From NCBI GenBank assembly GCA_021778975.1, contig JAJYBO010000177.1, forward strand, positions 1-6,257: a stretch of DNA of 6,257 nt. The letters are read 5' to 3'. The position numbers were made by a program, and so were the translations under genes. The notes under the pieces are model-generated. The model had not been told where the DNA came from. It made no database searches and saw only the letters and a program-made list of their open reading frames with translations. This document shows, in pieces, positions 5,157 through 6,257 of this stretch. The stretch's first letter is position 1. Every line of letters starts with the position of its first letter. The stretch is from Deltaproteobacteria bacterium. GTDB taxonomy: Bacteria > Desulfobacterota > Desulfobacteria > Desulfobacterales > Desulfatirhabdiaceae.

Positions 5157-6257
5157 ATTTGGCTAACCAGCCGGGACAGAATAGCAGAGCCATTCTTCCA
5201 GAGACCATATGTGATCAGCGAGGCCTGCTGCCATTGCCGGTGTCCGGTTGTGCCAATTACTTTCAATATCCTTTTGGCGGAGTGTCCGAACAGGCCAACA
5301 GAAGTTGTAACTAAAACAGATGAAAAAGGATGCGGCATTGTGTGTATCCCAGTCCTTGGAGAAGCGATAAGTCTTGCGTACCTTTCGTGCGTTCTGAGCT
5401 CGATCTGTACCATTGTTTCGCTCCACAAACGAGGTATTGATCGTGTTACTCGCCATAGAAATTCCAAGAAAGTTCAGCAACAAGGTCACTGTGCCGAACA
5501 CGATCGTTTTGACCACATCAACCACCCGTCCCTTCTCTCTTTTCTTACACACCGTGGCATAGCACAGATTCTTCGGCATCATCTTTTTGGGCTTGGGGGG
5601 TCTACCTCGTCCAGGGCGTTTGGGCTGAGGAACTTCTTGCGCATACACCTGTTCAATGGCAGATGTATAAGGAGCATGCTCATCACTGGTAATCAGTATA
5701 TCTGTGCGACCCCCAGTTCGTTTCTTTACATCTTCAATCAACTTGAGGCAATTTTCCGCTGTCCTTCTTCCGGGTATAAGGCTGATCAACAAACGGCTCT
5801 CGGCATCGATAGCTGTATGATCCCAGTTTTGCCCACAGCAGAGAACTGCCGTTTCATCCTTCTCACTTTCCTCATCTTTCTTCTTACCAACAAAGCTCCA
5901 TTTCTCATCAAGTTGGACCTCTTTGGTCTGAGGAGATACAGAAACCAATGCATTGTGCATCTTTATGGCATGATCTCCTGCCACACGCACATATCGAGTC
6001 ACGGTATTCTTGTCAACCCCGACCAATCTGCTTGTGGATCTAACTCCACAGCCTTCCCGAATGTGATCCAGAATGGATATGGATTTCTCCTTGCTCAACC
6101 GGCTTTGTTCCAGCACCGTTCCCTTGCGCTCAGAAAAGCGCTCCCTGCACGTGCAGCAAAAGATCATCCGAATACGTTTCTCTCGTCCACTCCAACCCCG
6201 GAAACTAAGGTTGCCCTTACCACGAATACCGTGATCTTCGCATTCCTTATTCTGACA
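5145..6257 (-). mobile_element. IS1-family-like insertion sequence (one end visible, other end outside window)
   Basis: The element's inner boundary is placed at GGTGGTGTC (5145-5153), 18 bp beyond the transposase stop codon. IS1-family ends typically begin GG with TG..C following (IS1 itself starts GGTAATGAC), which fits. The adjoining host bases CAAAAATTT (5136-5144) would be the target duplication if it is 9 bp. The far end and second copy of the duplication lie beyond 6257, so neither the inverted repeat pair nor the duplication can be verified here. The insertion lies at a codon boundary of the exported-protein gene. Confidence 0.7.
5163..6257 (-). CDS. IS1-family-like DDE transposase, single ORF (5' end outside window)
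   Basis: This enzyme cuts and joins the ends of its insertion sequence. The first ATG in the window is at 6167, but the frame stays open to the right edge and adds 30 residues that complete a cysteine-rich N-terminus (C-x4-C at the edge, then FCCTC), so the real start lies outside. Counting the 364 visible residues from the edge, a zinc-finger-like part is followed by a helix-turn-helix (about 67-92, VRSTSRLVGVDKNTVTRYV). The catalytic triad follows: D117 in LDEKWSFVGKK, D192 in LITSDEHAPY, and E279 in SFVERNNGTDRAQ, followed by the typical RKVRKTYRFSKDW and a RTPAMAAGL tail. Between the second D and the E sits a basic AT-hook-like PGRGRPPKPKK (about 215-225). The frame is uninterrupted, unlike classical IS1, which joins InsA and InsB by frameshifting. 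It looks intact and potentially active. Confidence 0.93.
   Translation of the reverse strand, partial: CQNKECEDHGIRGKGNLSFRGWSGREKRIRMIFCCTCRERFSERKGTVLEQSRLSKEKSISILDHIREGCGVRSTSRLVGVDKNTVTRYVRVAGDHAIKMHNALVSVSPQTKEVQLDEKWSFVGKKKDEESEKDETAVLCCGQNWDHTAIDAESRLLISLIPGRRTAENCLKLIEDVKKRTGGRTDILITSDEHAPYTSAIEQVYAQEVPQPKRPGRGRPPKPKKMMPKNLCYATVCKKREKGRVVDVVKTIVFGTVTLLLNFLGISMASNTINTSFVERNNGTDRAQNARKVRKTYRFSKDWDTHNAASFFICFSYNFCWPVRTLRQKDIESNWHNRTPAMAAGLADHIWSLEEWLCYSVPAG

Noticed and set aside
5075..5467. 130-codon minus-strand frame overlapping the transposase C-terminus
   Set aside because: The transposase frame carries the catalytic Glu and the conserved RTPAMAAGL tail here, so the other frame is a shadow.
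1..6257. tRNA, rRNA, CRISPR array or phage attachment site
   Set aside because: I saw no cloverleaf-like sequence, no regularly spaced repeats and no integrase gene on either strand.

Overview
The window looks like the chromosome of a Gram-negative bacterium of moderate GC content. A member of the Desulfobacterota (former Deltaproteobacteria) fits best, but this is inferred only from the style of the murA, B12-sensor and transposase proteins and is not proven. Nearly everything left of about 4.58 kb is transcribed leftward (minus strand). A divergent rightward transcript begins near 4.75 kb and is cut off by an insertion sequence that runs out of the right edge.

Layout, left to right. Positions 1-124 may hold the C-terminal tail of a rightward gene that converges on the next one. 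Positions 109-870 (-) encode a TauE/SafE-family membrane permease. Positions 884-2137 (-) encode MurA, the first committed enzyme of peptidoglycan synthesis. The 319-bp gap at 2138-2456 holds an 86-codon minus-strand frame with an in-frame TAA at codon 10, possibly a broken small gene, and weak promoter/operator-like sequence. Positions 2457-3464 (-) encode a PAS-GGDEF diguanylate cyclase. Positions 3461-4573 (-) encode a cobalamin-binding sensor-type protein that overlaps the cyclase by 4 bp (ATGA). The region 4577-4874 is a divergent control region with a TTGACA promoter, three small perfect inverted repeats and an 18-codon leader ORF. Positions 4875-5156 (+) encode a small exported protein whose last three codons and stop appear to come from the end of an IS1-type element. 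That element starts near 5145 and encodes a minus-strand transposase (5163 to beyond 6257).

The most interesting part is the pair at 2457-4573. A stand-alone B12-binding domain resembling the light-sensing domain of CarH/LitR regulators, but with no DNA-binding domain, is translationally coupled to a catalytically complete c-di-GMP synthase. The simplest reading is a two-gene relay in which a cobalamin (light, redox or B12-status) signal controls c-di-GMP production. The partnership is inferred from gene order. murA and the permease lie on the same strand downstream and could share readthrough transcription; no convincing intrinsic terminator was seen between the genes.
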